Source: Phycisphaeraceae bacterium (GTDB lineage: Bacteria > Planctomycetota > Phycisphaerae > Phycisphaerales > UBA1924). Taken from it: a stretch of 64,000 nt of DNA. The notes below the pieces were generated by a model. The model searched no databases. It saw nothing but the letters and a program-made list of their open reading frames with translations, and was not told the DNA's origin. The first letter of the stretch is position 1. Every line of letters begins with the position of its first letter. The stretch spans positions 372,001 through 436,000 of the forward strand of contig JAHBWW010000004.1 of assembly GCA_019636795.1 (NCBI GenBank), read 5' to 3'. A program made the translations under genes and the position numbers. This document shows, in pieces, positions 9,282 through 18,209 of the stretch.

Positions 9282-11351
9282 TCAGGGGCATCCACCCGAA
9301 TAGAGATTGAGGAATGACTGAACATCCGCAAAGTCAAACGTCCAGTTCGGTGTCGTAAGGTCGGCGCGAGAGTCACGCTGAATGAAAAGGGCTAGAAACA
9401 TCTGAATATCGAAGAAGTCGAGTCGTCCGTCCCCGTTCAGGTCGGCCCGACAGTAGATCGGACCATCGCAGTGCCAACTGCTCGACCCTTCGCCAGTCCG
9501 GAACACTCTTCCGTTTGGAGCGACAGCTGCATTCGGCCACATATATCCAGGACCGTTTGGCGATAGACCGTACTGAATGCGATTCCATTCGAATGTCAAA
9601 GGATCTCTGCGAAACACCCACCCGAGCCATTGCCCGCTCCTTCGACCTCCCATGAGAATCAGCCCGCCATACTTTTCCGAGTACACAATCGCGGGGTACT
9701 CCAAATTCTCGGGAACAAGGGTTCCTTGAAGGAACCAGAGCCCCAGACTGCGGTTAAACTCGTAGACGGATTGACCGACCACGCTGTAGATGCCGCCGGT
9801 CTGTCGATCAACGCCCATAACTGATCCACGGTTCGTAATCGGGGGTTCATTGCCGATCCGTGTCCATGTGCGTGCAACGCCGTCCCATTCCCAGATGTCT
9901 CGCATATTGAAGTCATGGCTTTCGCCTCCATACATCAGGACACGCTGTGTCGTCGGGTCGTAAGCAATTGATGCGAAAGTCCGATGGCCGGGGGCAGAGT
10001 ACTGGATCACACGCTCCCAAGTGCGTGCAAAAGGATCAAAGATCCATGTATCTTCCCGAACCTGAATCCCGCTTGGCACAAACTCGGTCCCGCCGTACAG
10101 AACAATTTCTCCAGTTGATTCATCGAGAACCCAACTGTGATTGACGCGAATGCCGGGATTTGGGCCTGCAACTTCGATTTCTTCCCACCCATGAGTTTGT
10201 TCGTTCCATGACCACATGCGTCCCATATCCGTCGATCCGCCATACATGAGTGCGGTGCCTGTGGCGGGGTCACCTGCGACGCCTGCGCGAAGCGACAGAA
10301 CATTCCCCAATCCTTGAATCGTCACCTGTTCCCACCCTGTAGCGGAACCCGACCACTGCCAAAGATCGTTATAGACAATATCGGCCGCGGTCGATCCCCC
10401 ATGCAGATACAGCCGGGTCGAATCCTTGTGAAGGACCATTACTGCATTCGTCCGTGCACCGGGTCTGAATGGCGTGTCAACCTGGCTCCAAGCTACACCA
10501 TTGCTGGGGAGGAGCCAAGTGTCATCCAGTCTCTGTGTTTGCCCGCCCAGGTTTCCTCCGTACATCAAGAGTCCACCGTCCGCCGGCGAGTAGGCCATGA
10601 CGTGTCCGATGCGCGCAATGGGGCCGCCAAAGGCTATGGGAATCCACTGCCCTACTGCACTGTCCCACTTCCATGTGTCATTGTGCCATGCAACCGCTCC
10701 TTGACCTCCGAACATGATCACGCCTCCACGTTCGGGGTCATAGGCCATTGCATGCCGAGCCCGAGCCATGGGGGGAGAAGTGTTGCGCAATAACCATTCC
10801 TCACCATCCCATTCCCATGTATCTCCTGTCAGTGCTCCGCCGTCATTGAGTACCCCACCGAAGAGCACGATCTTGCCCGTGGATTCATCAAGCGCCATTG
10901 CGTGGTGGTTCCGTCGAGCGGGAACGGCGTTGTTCGTCGCAAGCAGTTTCCAAGCTCGAACCGATCGCGTCAGGCTGTAGGTGCGACCTTCTCCATCGCT
11001 CGTGCCACCGAATACGATCACCGATTCAGTCGCAGGATCCCATGCCGCTGCCGGTCCGTGCAAGCCCGCTGGACGTCGATAGTGTATTGAGGTCCAGACG
11101 CCGCTCGTTGGGTTGAACAGATAGTCTGTTGAGGACGACCCACCAAAGAACAGAATTTCCTGAGTGGTGGGCAGATAGGCGGCACAATGCTGTTGACGAC
11201 CGAGAATCGGCCCGTGCGACTCCCATCCAAAGCACTGTGCGCTGGCCAGAGCAGTCGATGCGATCAACAGAGTCGCAACAAGCCATCTTTCACAGGCCAT
11301 GACACTGCGTGCGATGCTGTGTTGTAGCGAACTCAGACTCATCTGAAACAT
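9282..11351 (-). CDS. Secreted Kelch-type propeller protein with dockerin-like tail
   Basis: A 689-residue exported protein. The signal peptide spans about residues 15-38 (ending ALASAQ). Repeats of about 50 residues follow, each with a Kelch-like VLFGG / MYGG strand and a WEWDG-type strand (for example HAMAYDPERGGVIMFGG), consistent with one or two beta-propellers. The last ~60 residues are a dockerin-like pair: CRADLNGDGRLDFFDIQMFL, then a second degenerate FDFADVQSFLNLY, closing with Cys. AGGAG 8 nt before ATG 11351 supports the start. It lies 72 bp downstream of another secreted propeller gene on the same strand, probably one operon. No enzymatic motif was seen; a surface or adhesive role is a guess. 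Confidence 0.8.
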   Translation of the reverse strand: MFQMSLSSLQHSIARSVMACERWLVATLLIASTALASAQCFGWESHGPILGRQQHCAAYLPTTQEILFFGGSSSTDYLFNPTSGVWTSIHYRRPAGLHGPAAAWDPATESVIVFGGTSDGEGRTYSLTRSVRAWKLLATNNAVPARRNHHAMALDESTGKIVLFGGVLNDGGALTGDTWEWDGEEWLLRNTSPPMARARHAMAYDPERGGVIMFGGQGAVAWHNDTWKWDSAVGQWIPIAFGGPIARIGHVMAYSPADGGLLMYGGNLGGQTQRLDDTWLLPSNGVAWSQVDTPFRPGARTNAVMVLHKDSTRLYLHGGSTAADIVYNDLWQWSGSATGWEQVTIQGLGNVLSLRAGVAGDPATGTALMYGGSTDMGRMWSWNEQTHGWEEIEVAGPNPGIRVNHSWVLDESTGEIVLYGGTEFVPSGIQVREDTWIFDPFARTWERVIQYSAPGHRTFASIAYDPTTQRVLMYGGESHDFNMRDIWEWDGVARTWTRIGNEPPITNRGSVMGVDRQTGGIYSVVGQSVYEFNRSLGLWFLQGTLVPENLEYPAIVYSEKYGGLILMGGRRSGQWLGWVFRRDPLTFEWNRIQYGLSPNGPGYMWPNAAVAPNGRVFRTGEGSSSWHCDGPIYCRADLNGDGRLDFFDIQMFLALFIQRDSRADLTTPNWTFDFADVQSFLNLYSGGCP

Positions 11352-11423
11352 CGTGAAACTCCTGACGATTGCGTACGAGCGCCGGATGGCGACGCAGGTT
11401 GTGAGAATGGAAATCCGGTCAAC

Positions 11424-12782
11424 TCAGAAGCATGCGCTGAAGGCTGCAAGAAATGCTGCAATATCAAAGAAATCGATCAGGCCGTCGCTATTGAAGTCTG
11501 CGATCGTTGAGCCACTGGAAAAATGGTTCAAAAATGCCTGCACATCAAAGAAATCGGCAATGCAGTTTTCATCCAGATCCGCCCGACAAGCCTCGCGTGG
11601 GAAGCGCCATTGTGCGACGCGCGAAGCGACAGCACCATCGACCATCGTGAAATTTCCACCCGCGAATAGTGTCGGGCCATAACCAATGTCGTACAGCCCA
11701 ATGACCTCAACCGACTCACTATTGATACCTACGCCAGCCCCGAAGGTTGCCCAGTTCTGCCCGTCCCAGTGGGCGATATTCTTGGCAGGCTGAGTTCCGG
11801 CCTGCGTGAATCGTCCACCGACGTACAAACCCGCATATGGACCGTCGGCACTCGAAAACGCAGAATTAATGTCCGATGTGCCGGTTCCATCGACTCCAAG
11901 CCCTATTGGTGCCCATGTGCTCCCAGTCCAGCGTGTGACACGGCGTATCGGTCCGTCAACCAGAGGAGCGCTGACAAACTGCCCCATTGCATACAGCGAT
12001 TCACCGTTGCCATCATCGTGTACGAGAACATCTGACACCAAAGCACCCAGCCCAGCACGCAGCGGCAACCAGAAGGAGTTCTTCCACTCGGAGATGTAGT
12101 TGACGCCAAGACCCCCTGCCATGGTGAACTGCCCGCACGCAACGAGCCTTCGAGCGGTCCCATCGTGATAGGTGGTCAGACCGAGCACATTGTTGTTCAT
12201 CCCTATTTCACCAGGACCAGTCAGTGCCGACCACGCCGAACCGTTCCATCGGGCAATACGATTGACGGTTTGTCCTCCGGCATTGATGAAGCTTCCGCCA
12301 ACAATGAGTACTGGTCCGTCATCATCATCGTACTCGGTCATCGCCCTGACGACCCCGCTTGTTCCCTGCCCAAGAGCCGAATAGGTCGAACCATTCCATT
12401 TGACGATGTTTGATGCCAGTACACCTCCAGCGTTGACGAACGTACCACCGATGAACAGTGCCGGGCCGCTGCCGTCATCGAAGACCTGCATCGAATACAC
12501 CGTTCCGCTTGTCAACCCGCCCCCGACCGACGACCACGACTGCCCGTTCCACTTGCCGATGCGATAGAGTGCCTGCCCCGAAGCGTTGGTGAACGCACCA
12601 CCGACAAATAAAGCAGGACCCGTCCCGTCATCAAACACCTCCATCGCGAAGACGCTGCCATTGAGTCCACCCCCCACCGACGACCAACCGCACGGCGGTG
12701 CTGCAGCCATCGCCGCGCCTTTCAACCCGATGAGCATCGAAGCCCCGATCCAAACACCCAAGGCAATTCTTGTGCTTGTCAT
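11424..12782 (-). CDS. Secreted repeat protein with dockerin-like tail
   Basis: A 452-residue exported protein. The signal peptide is the first ~26 residues (ending AAMAAAP). It has about seven repeats of about 50 residues built around VGGxF, W(N/D)GxxW and a ddGxGPxLxVGG strand, the pattern of planctomycete WNG-type propellers. The C-terminus carries two dockerin-like segments (ADFFDVQAFLNHF and IDFFDIAAFLAAF) bracketed by Cys residues. ATG 12782 is chosen because GGGAGAG lies about 6 nt upstream and the signal peptide starts there. Upstream partner of the Kelch-type gene. Confidence 0.8.
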   Translation of the reverse strand: MTSTRIALGVWIGASMLIGLKGAAMAAAPPCGWSSVGGGLNGSVFAMEVFDDGTGPALFVGGAFTNASGQALYRIGKWNGQSWSSVGGGLTSGTVYSMQVFDDGSGPALFIGGTFVNAGGVLASNIVKWNGSTYSALGQGTSGVVRAMTEYDDDDGPVLIVGGSFINAGGQTVNRIARWNGSAWSALTGPGEIGMNNNVLGLTTYHDGTARRLVACGQFTMAGGLGVNYISEWKNSFWLPLRAGLGALVSDVLVHDDGNGESLYAMGQFVSAPLVDGPIRRVTRWTGSTWAPIGLGVDGTGTSDINSAFSSADGPYAGLYVGGRFTQAGTQPAKNIAHWDGQNWATFGAGVGINSESVEVIGLYDIGYGPTLFAGGNFTMVDGAVASRVAQWRFPREACRADLDENCIADFFDVQAFLNHFSSGSTIADFNSDGLIDFFDIAAFLAAFSACF

Positions 12783-12834
12783 TGTCTCTCCCGATATCAG
12801 ATCGGCTTCACCACTCCGCGCCCAGAGCCTTACG

Positions 12835-12854
12835 GGCAATAATACCATATTGCC
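12835..12854. promoter_or_regulatory. Inverted repeat upstream of secreted propeller gene
   Basis: GGCAATA (12835-12841) and TATTGCC (12848-12854) form a perfect 7-bp inverted repeat with a 6-bp centre, 53 bp before the minus-strand start at 12782. Position and shape fit an operator, but one site alone is weak evidence. Confidence 0.3.
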
Positions 12855-13300
12855 TCCGAATCATGGAACAATTCCCAGATTGTTACCGAATTCGACCTTC
12901 CTGAGATTCGCCTGAACTCTTGAATCCGATAAGAAAAATCCACAAACACCATCGCCGCATCGGTGCACAACGTCATTGCACTGCGCTCGAAACGAAACCA
13001 ACAGCTATTCCCCTTGCTAACTCTCACGCAGGATCATGCAGCACCGTCAGAAGTGCAACTCGCATCTGTGCACATTCGGTGCCACACGTGTGAAGTCCGG
13101 AGGCTGACTCGATTCTCGTGTCACCTGTGTTGCGAAACTGTAAGGGGTCGTGTGCCATTGGACTCTTGGGACGGGCTGATAGTCATCATCGTGGTATGAA
13201 GGCTCGTGGAGCGTAGCAGGCGGTGCACGGTGAACTCGGTTCGATTGGCCAATGACCTCCCCACTTTGGGTTCCTTAGTGAACAAAACCGGATTTCCGGC

Positions 13301-13329
13301 TTGCGGCTTTTTGCAGTTCGCTGTACCAT
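13301..13329 (+). promoter_or_regulatory. Candidate promoter for the PEP-CTERM-like gene
   Basis: TTGCGG (13301-13306) and TACCAT (13324-13329) are separated by exactly 17 bp, 67 bp before ATG 13396. Matches to the sigma-70 consensus are 3/6 and 4/6. Confidence 0.4.
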
Positions 13330-13395
13330 GGCGAGCGAGAGAGGGCTGATTCCGTCCAGCCCTCGCGGCAAAGCAGGAAGAGAAGGAGAGACATC

Positions 13396-14685
13396 ATGCG
13401 ATTGACTCAAACGGCGTTTGTGGCTGTGGTTGCCGGTTTGTCGGCCAGTGTTCTGGCTGGTCCTCCTGTTTCGGGCAACGTGATTGTGCGTGAGGGCGAT
13501 ATCGTCGACGGCTCGGCCGTGACGATCATCAACAGTCCGTTCACCAACGGCAACGGGCAGGTCGGGCTGGTGATCGGTCTGGCCGACGGTCGCCGGGCCA
13601 TCTGGTTCGACACGGGCGTGATCTTCCTGTCCAGCGACGCTTTGCCCGATGTACTCACCGGTGGCGAGGGCACGATGGGCGTGGGCAACAACGGCGAGTT
13701 CATCTACAGCCCGTCATACAACGGCAATGACTCGGTGTGGGGCCAGAATGGGCTGATTCTCGCGGGGACGCAGGCGGCTCCGGGTTATGGTGCAAACTTC
13801 TTCAGCACGTTCAACAGCCGGCCGCAGATGATCGACGACGGCACAGCGTTCTGGGTCGGGGGCATCAACAACGGGCAGGGAGGAACCGCGAGCTTCCAGC
13901 GGGCGCTGTACAAGCAGGGCCCGGGCGGAGCGATCTCGCGCGTGCTGTCTTCAGGCGATGTCATCGGCAACACCGGCGGGCTGACGGTTGCGTTCCCGTC
14001 GGGCATCAACTTCGACTACCACGTCTCGGGCAACGGCAATCACTACATCAACAACCTGACAGCCGCGACGGTGGCCGCGTCTGACACCATGATCGCGGTC
14101 AACGGCTCGATGGTTGCGCAGGAAGGCGGCGCGACGGGCCAGGGCGATGCCTGGCAGAACTTCGATCTGGTCTCGATCAACAACAGCGGGAATTACATCT
14201 TCACCGGCGACACCAACGCCGCGACGAATATGGACGAGTTCATCGCGTTCAACGGCGTGATCGGGCTGCGCGAGGGTCAGATGGTCGATGGCCTGACCCT
14301 TGGTTCGGCCGTTAATGCCGCGTCACTGAACAACCTCAATCAGGCAGTCTTCGTCTGGACGACTGTGCAGGAGACCGAGACGCTGTTCTTTGCTTCGGAT
14401 GCTTCGAATCTGGCTGCCAGTGTCAAGCTGCTCTCGGTTGGCGATCTGTTCGACGAGGACAACGACGGCATCGGCGACTGGACCGTGACGGATTTCAACG
14501 CTTCGGGCATCATCGGGCCGGGGCTTGATTTTGCCGATGACGGGTACGTGTTCGTCGAGGTCGATCTGCGTTCGCTTGATGGCAGCACCACGATCGAGGC
14601 GATCATTTCCCTGCGCGTTCCGTCGCCGGCTTCGGCTGCGGTGCTCGTGCTCGGCGCTCTTGCCGCGGCTCGCCGGAGGCGATGA
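13396..14685 (+). CDS. Secreted protein with PEP-CTERM-like C-terminus
   Basis: A 429-residue exported protein. Signal peptide: first ~21 residues, cleaved after VLAG. The body is Asn/Gly-rich beta-type sequence with repeated EGDIVDG- and EGQMVDG-type strands and FNGVIGLREGQ segments; no enzyme motif is recognised. The end has VPSPASA, a hydrophobic stretch and an RRRR terminus, which is the planctomycete form of a PEP-CTERM sorting signal (motif, one membrane helix, Arg cluster), expected to be processed by an exosortase. No exosortase is in the window. The AGGAG-type site before ATG 13396 is strong. Confidence 0.8.
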   Translation: MRLTQTAFVAVVAGLSASVLAGPPVSGNVIVREGDIVDGSAVTIINSPFTNGNGQVGLVIGLADGRRAIWFDTGVIFLSSDALPDVLTGGEGTMGVGNNGEFIYSPSYNGNDSVWGQNGLILAGTQAAPGYGANFFSTFNSRPQMIDDGTAFWVGGINNGQGGTASFQRALYKQGPGGAISRVLSSGDVIGNTGGLTVAFPSGINFDYHVSGNGNHYINNLTAATVAASDTMIAVNGSMVAQEGGATGQGDAWQNFDLVSINNSGNYIFTGDTNAATNMDEFIAFNGVIGLREGQMVDGLTLGSAVNAASLNNLNQAVFVWTTVQETETLFFASDASNLAASVKLLSVGDLFDEDNDGIGDWTVTDFNASGIIGPGLDFADDGYVFVEVDLRSLDGSTTIEAIISLRVPSPASAAVLVLGALAAARRRR

Positions 14686-14800
14686 GACCTCTACTCGGCT
14701 GAGGCATGCTGGTTGTTCGGGCAGCCGCTGAACGAATCAGTTCCTTCGGTTCCATCATGGATCGCGCATCGCGTCGCGATCTATATTGACTCTCTCGTTC

Positions 14801-14836
14801 GGCCCGGGGCGTTGCGGTGCATGCCTCGGGCCGTTT
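14801..14836 (+). terminator. GC-rich hairpin followed by TTTT
   Basis: GGCCCGGGGC (14801-14810) pairs with GCCTCGGGCC (14823-14832) with one G-T pair, followed by GTTTTC. It lies downstream of the secreted-protein gene and before the convergent kinase gene end. Confidence 0.55.
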
Positions 14837-14861
14837 TCATCCGGTCTGCTGCCGGGCCGAT

Positions 14862-17525
14862 TTACGGGTTTTCGATGTCGTCGAGTGCCGCAGCGAGTCG
14901 ATCGCGCTGCGCTGCGGCCGCGGTCGAGCCATCGGCGTTGCAGGCCTCGATGGCCTCGCGCAGGAGTGTGGCCGCCTGGTCCGCCTCTCCAAGCCCGGCG
15001 CTGGCGATCGCCAGGGCGATGCACAGTTCGACGCGGATGGGGTGCACCGGGCCCAGGCGCTCGAGCGCGCGGGCGTGGGTGTCAATGGCCAGTGCGCGGG
15101 CTTCGTCCAGCCGCGAGAGCCTCAGCAGCAGCCGCACATAGTTGGCTGTCACCTGCAGCGTGTGCGGATGATCGGGGCCGGCGAGCGAACGCATCAGTTC
15201 GGCGGCCTGGCGTGCGAACGGCTCGGCCTCGTCGTGGCGATCCTGTCGCGACAGCGCTCCGGCCATGCCGTTGAGCAGCCCGGCGCGGCGCGGATCGTTG
15301 GGGCTGGCTTCGGACGCGGCCAGCGCGCGACGGAACATCGCTTCGGCCTCGGCATGCTGCCCCTGGCGCGAGAGCAGCCCGGCCAGCGCGCTGATACTCG
15401 ACAGAGTGCTCGGGTGCTCGTCGCCAAAAACCGCGCTCTTGTGCGTGATCGTGGTTGTGAGCAGCGTGATGGCGTCGTCGAGCCTGTCGATGTCCGAGTA
15501 GGCCGCCGCGAGGTTGTGGGCCGTGGTCATGGCCCGCGGGTGATCGACGCCGATTGTTCGTTTCTGGGCTTCGAGCACCTGGGCCAGCAACTCTGCGGCT
15601 CCGGCGTCGTCGCCCATGTCCGAGAGCATGATGGCCAGGTTGTTGGCAGCGGTCTGGGTGTCGTCGTGATCGGGGCCGAGTCGGGCTTTGCGCTGAGTGT
15701 GGAGCCTGGCGAGCACGGCGGCGGCGCGGTCCGGGTATCCCCCGCGCCCCAGGGCCGTCGCAAGATTCAGTTGGGCCGACTCGGTCGGGCCGGCGTCGGG
15801 TCCGTGCGTTGTGATATGCCCGTCGAGCACGATGGCGAACAGGTCGATCGCTTCGTCGTAGCGGGCCGACTCGGTCAGAGCGCCCGCGAGGTGTGCGCCC
15901 GCTTCGAGTGTTACGGCAGCGATCGGCCCGGCGTGAGCGGTCGCGCGATCAAAGGCGTTGCGCAGCAGGGTCAGCGCCTTGGGCAGGTCGCCGAGGCGCG
16001 CGTGCGCGACGCCGAGCGTCGTGAGCATGTCGATCGCGGCGTCGGGGTTGTCGGCAAGTTCCGTGATGACGCGCGTGGCGGCGTCGTCGAGGATCTCGCG
16101 CAGCAGGGTCGTGTCGGCTCCGCGCGCGCGGGCTGGGTCCACGCTCGAAAGAACGCTGCGGGCAAAGTCGGCGGCCGCGTCGGAGCGCAGCGTCTGCTCG
16201 GCCAGCCGCGTGGCCTGCGCACGCTGCTCGATCGCCACGTATACCGCTGCGCCCGCCAGGCCCACCAGCGCGAGCACGGCCAGCGCGATCGCCGCGGTTT
16301 CGATCTTGCGGCGTCTGATCAGTTTGCCCAGCCGATAGCGCAGCGTCGGCGGCCCGGCGTCGAGCGGGGCTCCGGCCAGGAACCGCCGCACATCGGCCGC
16401 GAGGGCATCGACGGTCGCGTAGCGATCGGCCGGATCCTTGGCGATGGCTTTCATGACCAGATGGTCGATGTCGCCGCTCAGGTCGCGCCACAGCCGCAGC
16501 GTGTCGCTGTCGCGCGCTTGCGCGATCGCGTCGCCCATGTTGCCCAGGGCCATGAACCGTGCCGAGGGGCGCGGGGGGTCTTCTTGGCAGATGATGTGCA
16601 TGAGGCTGAAGATCGACGCCGCGTCGAGCCTGTTGCGCTCGAACGGCGGCAGCCCGCACAGCAGTTCATACAGAACAACGCCCAGCGCGTAGACATCGGT
16701 GCGGGTGTCGATCTCGCCGCCCGAGGCCTGCTCGGGGGCCATGTACAGCGGCGTGCCGAGCAACTGGCGTGGCTGGGTGATATCGCCCGCGGCCGCGACA
16801 GCCGGAGAGGCTCCCGCGACGGCCTTGGCGATGCCGAAGTCGATCACGCGAGGACTGAACGCGCCGTCATCGTCGGTTACGAGAATGTTCCCCGGCTTGA
16901 GGTCGCGGTGAATGACGCCCTTCTGATGAGCGTGGGCAACTGCGCCGCAGACACGCTCGAACAGGGCTAAGCGCTCGTCGAGCGTCAGCCTTCGCCTGTC
17001 GCAGAACGTGCTGATGGGCTCGCCTTCGACGAACTCCATCACGAAGTACGGTCTGCCGCTGGCGGTGGCCCCTGCGTCGAAGATGCGCGCGATGGCTGCG
17101 TGGTTCATCATCGCCAGCGTCTGCCGCTCGGCCTCGAAACGCCGCACCACCGCGCCCGAGTCCATGCCCGGCCGCACGACCTTGATCGCGACGGTTCTTT
17201 GAATGGGACTGACCTGCTCGGCCCGGTACACGATCCCGAAACCGCCCTCGCCCAGCGCGCGTTCGATGCGGTACGGCCCGAGCATCGTCCCCTCGGCCAG
17301 TTCCTCATCCACGTTGCCAAACGCACCCGCTCCGAAGGTCAGGCGCGTGGGCATGGTGGCGTCGCCGAGAAAGCCCGAGGCCTGGTCATGAGCCAGCAGC
17401 AGCGCTTCGACGGCCCGCCTCAGCGTGAGCGACGCAGCGCAGGCCTGGGCGATGTACTGCTGACGCGCGTCGCCTTCGAGTTCGACCGCCTCCATGAAAA
17501 TGTCTCGTGCTTCAGGCGGGTGCAT
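14862..17525 (-). CDS. Membrane Ser/Thr protein kinase with TPR repeats
   Basis: An 887-residue Hanks-type kinase. The kinase domain is at about 85-365: Gly loop LGEGGFGIVY (91-100), Lys115 in VAIKVV, HRDLKPGN (206-213), DFG (229-231) and APE (263-265). One transmembrane helix follows at about 409-431, then an array of TPR/kinesin-light-chain-like repeats from about 480 to the end. All catalytic residues are present, so it should be active. By topology the kinase is cytoplasmic and the TPR part is exported or membrane-proximal. Its start overlaps the end of the ECF sigma gene by 14 bp, so the two are translationally coupled, as is common in planctomycetes; the kinase probably acts with that sigma factor. 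Confidence 0.93.
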   Translation of the reverse strand: MHPPEARDIFMEAVELEGDARQQYIAQACAASLTLRRAVEALLLAHDQASGFLGDATMPTRLTFGAGAFGNVDEELAEGTMLGPYRIERALGEGGFGIVYRAEQVSPIQRTVAIKVVRPGMDSGAVVRRFEAERQTLAMMNHAAIARIFDAGATASGRPYFVMEFVEGEPISTFCDRRRLTLDERLALFERVCGAVAHAHQKGVIHRDLKPGNILVTDDDGAFSPRVIDFGIAKAVAGASPAVAAAGDITQPRQLLGTPLYMAPEQASGGEIDTRTDVYALGVVLYELLCGLPPFERNRLDAASIFSLMHIICQEDPPRPSARFMALGNMGDAIAQARDSDTLRLWRDLSGDIDHLVMKAIAKDPADRYATVDALAADVRRFLAGAPLDAGPPTLRYRLGKLIRRRKIETAAIALAVLALVGLAGAAVYVAIEQRAQATRLAEQTLRSDAAADFARSVLSSVDPARARGADTTLLREILDDAATRVITELADNPDAAIDMLTTLGVAHARLGDLPKALTLLRNAFDRATAHAGPIAAVTLEAGAHLAGALTESARYDEAIDLFAIVLDGHITTHGPDAGPTESAQLNLATALGRGGYPDRAAAVLARLHTQRKARLGPDHDDTQTAANNLAIMLSDMGDDAGAAELLAQVLEAQKRTIGVDHPRAMTTAHNLAAAYSDIDRLDDAITLLTTTITHKSAVFGDEHPSTLSSISALAGLLSRQGQHAEAEAMFRRALAASEASPNDPRRAGLLNGMAGALSRQDRHDEAEPFARQAAELMRSLAGPDHPHTLQVTANYVRLLLRLSRLDEARALAIDTHARALERLGPVHPIRVELCIALAIASAGLGEADQAATLLREAIEACNADGSTAAAAQRDRLAAALDDIENP

Positions 17526-18093
17526 CGCTGTCGTCTCCGCTCAGGAGTTGATAGAGCCGGGCCCGCGCATAGGACCACTGCCGCTTGATGGTGCGATCGC
17601 TGACGCCCAGCAGGTCGGCCACGGCCTCGACGCCGAGCCCGGCATAAAAGCGCAGGCGCACGATCTCCGCGGCGCGTTCGTCCTCGCGCGCGAGCGCCCC
17701 GATCGCGTCATCGAGCATGAGCACTGCGTGCGGGTCGTCGTCGGCCGCGAGTTCGACGATGCTCGCCGGGAGCCGCACGCGGCCTCCGCCGCGCTTCTCG
17801 GCCCCGCGCGCCCGCGCGTGATCGACGAGAATGCGCTGCATGGTCTGGGCGGCGGTACGGTAAAAGTGTGCCCGGTCCTGCCAGTCGATCTCGGCCCCGC
17901 CGAGCAGGCGCACGAAGGCTTCGTGGACCAGCCCGGTGGCGTCGAGGGTGTGGCCTTTTCGTTCGCCGGCCATGCGGCTGCGGGCGATGAGGCGCAACTG
18001 GTCGTACACGGCGGCGAGCAACCGGGCCTGGGCGTCGGGGTCGGCGGGGCCGGCCGCCAGCAGGGCCGTGATGTCGGCTCGGCTCTGGTGCAT
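17512..18093 (-). CDS. ECF-type RNA polymerase sigma factor
   Basis: A 193-residue sigma factor of the planctomycete ECF kind often paired with a kinase. Region 2 is recognisable from YDQLRLIARSRM through LVHEAFVRLLG and the -10-binding region FYRTAAQTMQRILVDHAR. Region 4 contains GLGVEAVADLLGVSDRTIKR, a helix-turn-helix for the -35 element. GGGAGGA before ATG 18093 fixes the start; the frame extends further upstream without conserved residues. No anti-sigma gene is adjacent, which fits control by the overlapping kinase gene downstream. Confidence 0.92.
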   Translation of the reverse strand: MHQSRADITALLAAGPADPDAQARLLAAVYDQLRLIARSRMAGERKGHTLDATGLVHEAFVRLLGGAEIDWQDRAHFYRTAAQTMQRILVDHARARGAEKRGGGRVRLPASIVELAADDDPHAVLMLDDAIGALAREDERAAEIVRLRFYAGLGVEAVADLLGVSDRTIKRQWSYARARLYQLLSGDDSDAPA

Positions 18094-18209
18094 GGCGCGT
18101 CCTCCCTGCGGCGGTGGCTGCTGACGCACAGCGCGCAGGGCGCCGCCCGCCGGGCATGATACCCGACGGGCGGTCATGGTGCGACCGTCGCCATGAATCG
18201 GCCGCACCA

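Larger units (their letters stand above)
12783..13395. other. Long divergent intergenic region
   Basis: 613 bp between two divergently transcribed secreted-protein genes. The left part is AT-richer than its surroundings. It contains the inverted repeat at 12835-12854, a 10-bp palindrome ATTGGCCAAT (13244-13253), a CCGGA-TT-TCCGG palindrome just before 13300 and a promoter-like pair at 13301-13329. Short open frames here show no recognisable protein, so I call none. Confidence 0.6.

Noticed and set aside
12963-13199. Possible small CDS in the long intergenic region
   Set aside because: No Shine-Dalgarno site, no domain and unusual amino-acid composition; likely chance.
13244-13253. ATTGGCCAAT palindrome as an operator
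   Set aside because: A 10-bp palindrome is expected by chance at this scale and it has no promoter overlap.
14817-16970. 717-codon open frame on the plus strand
   Set aside because: Antisense shadow of the kinase gene caused by GC-rich codon use; Arg/Gly-rich with no domain.
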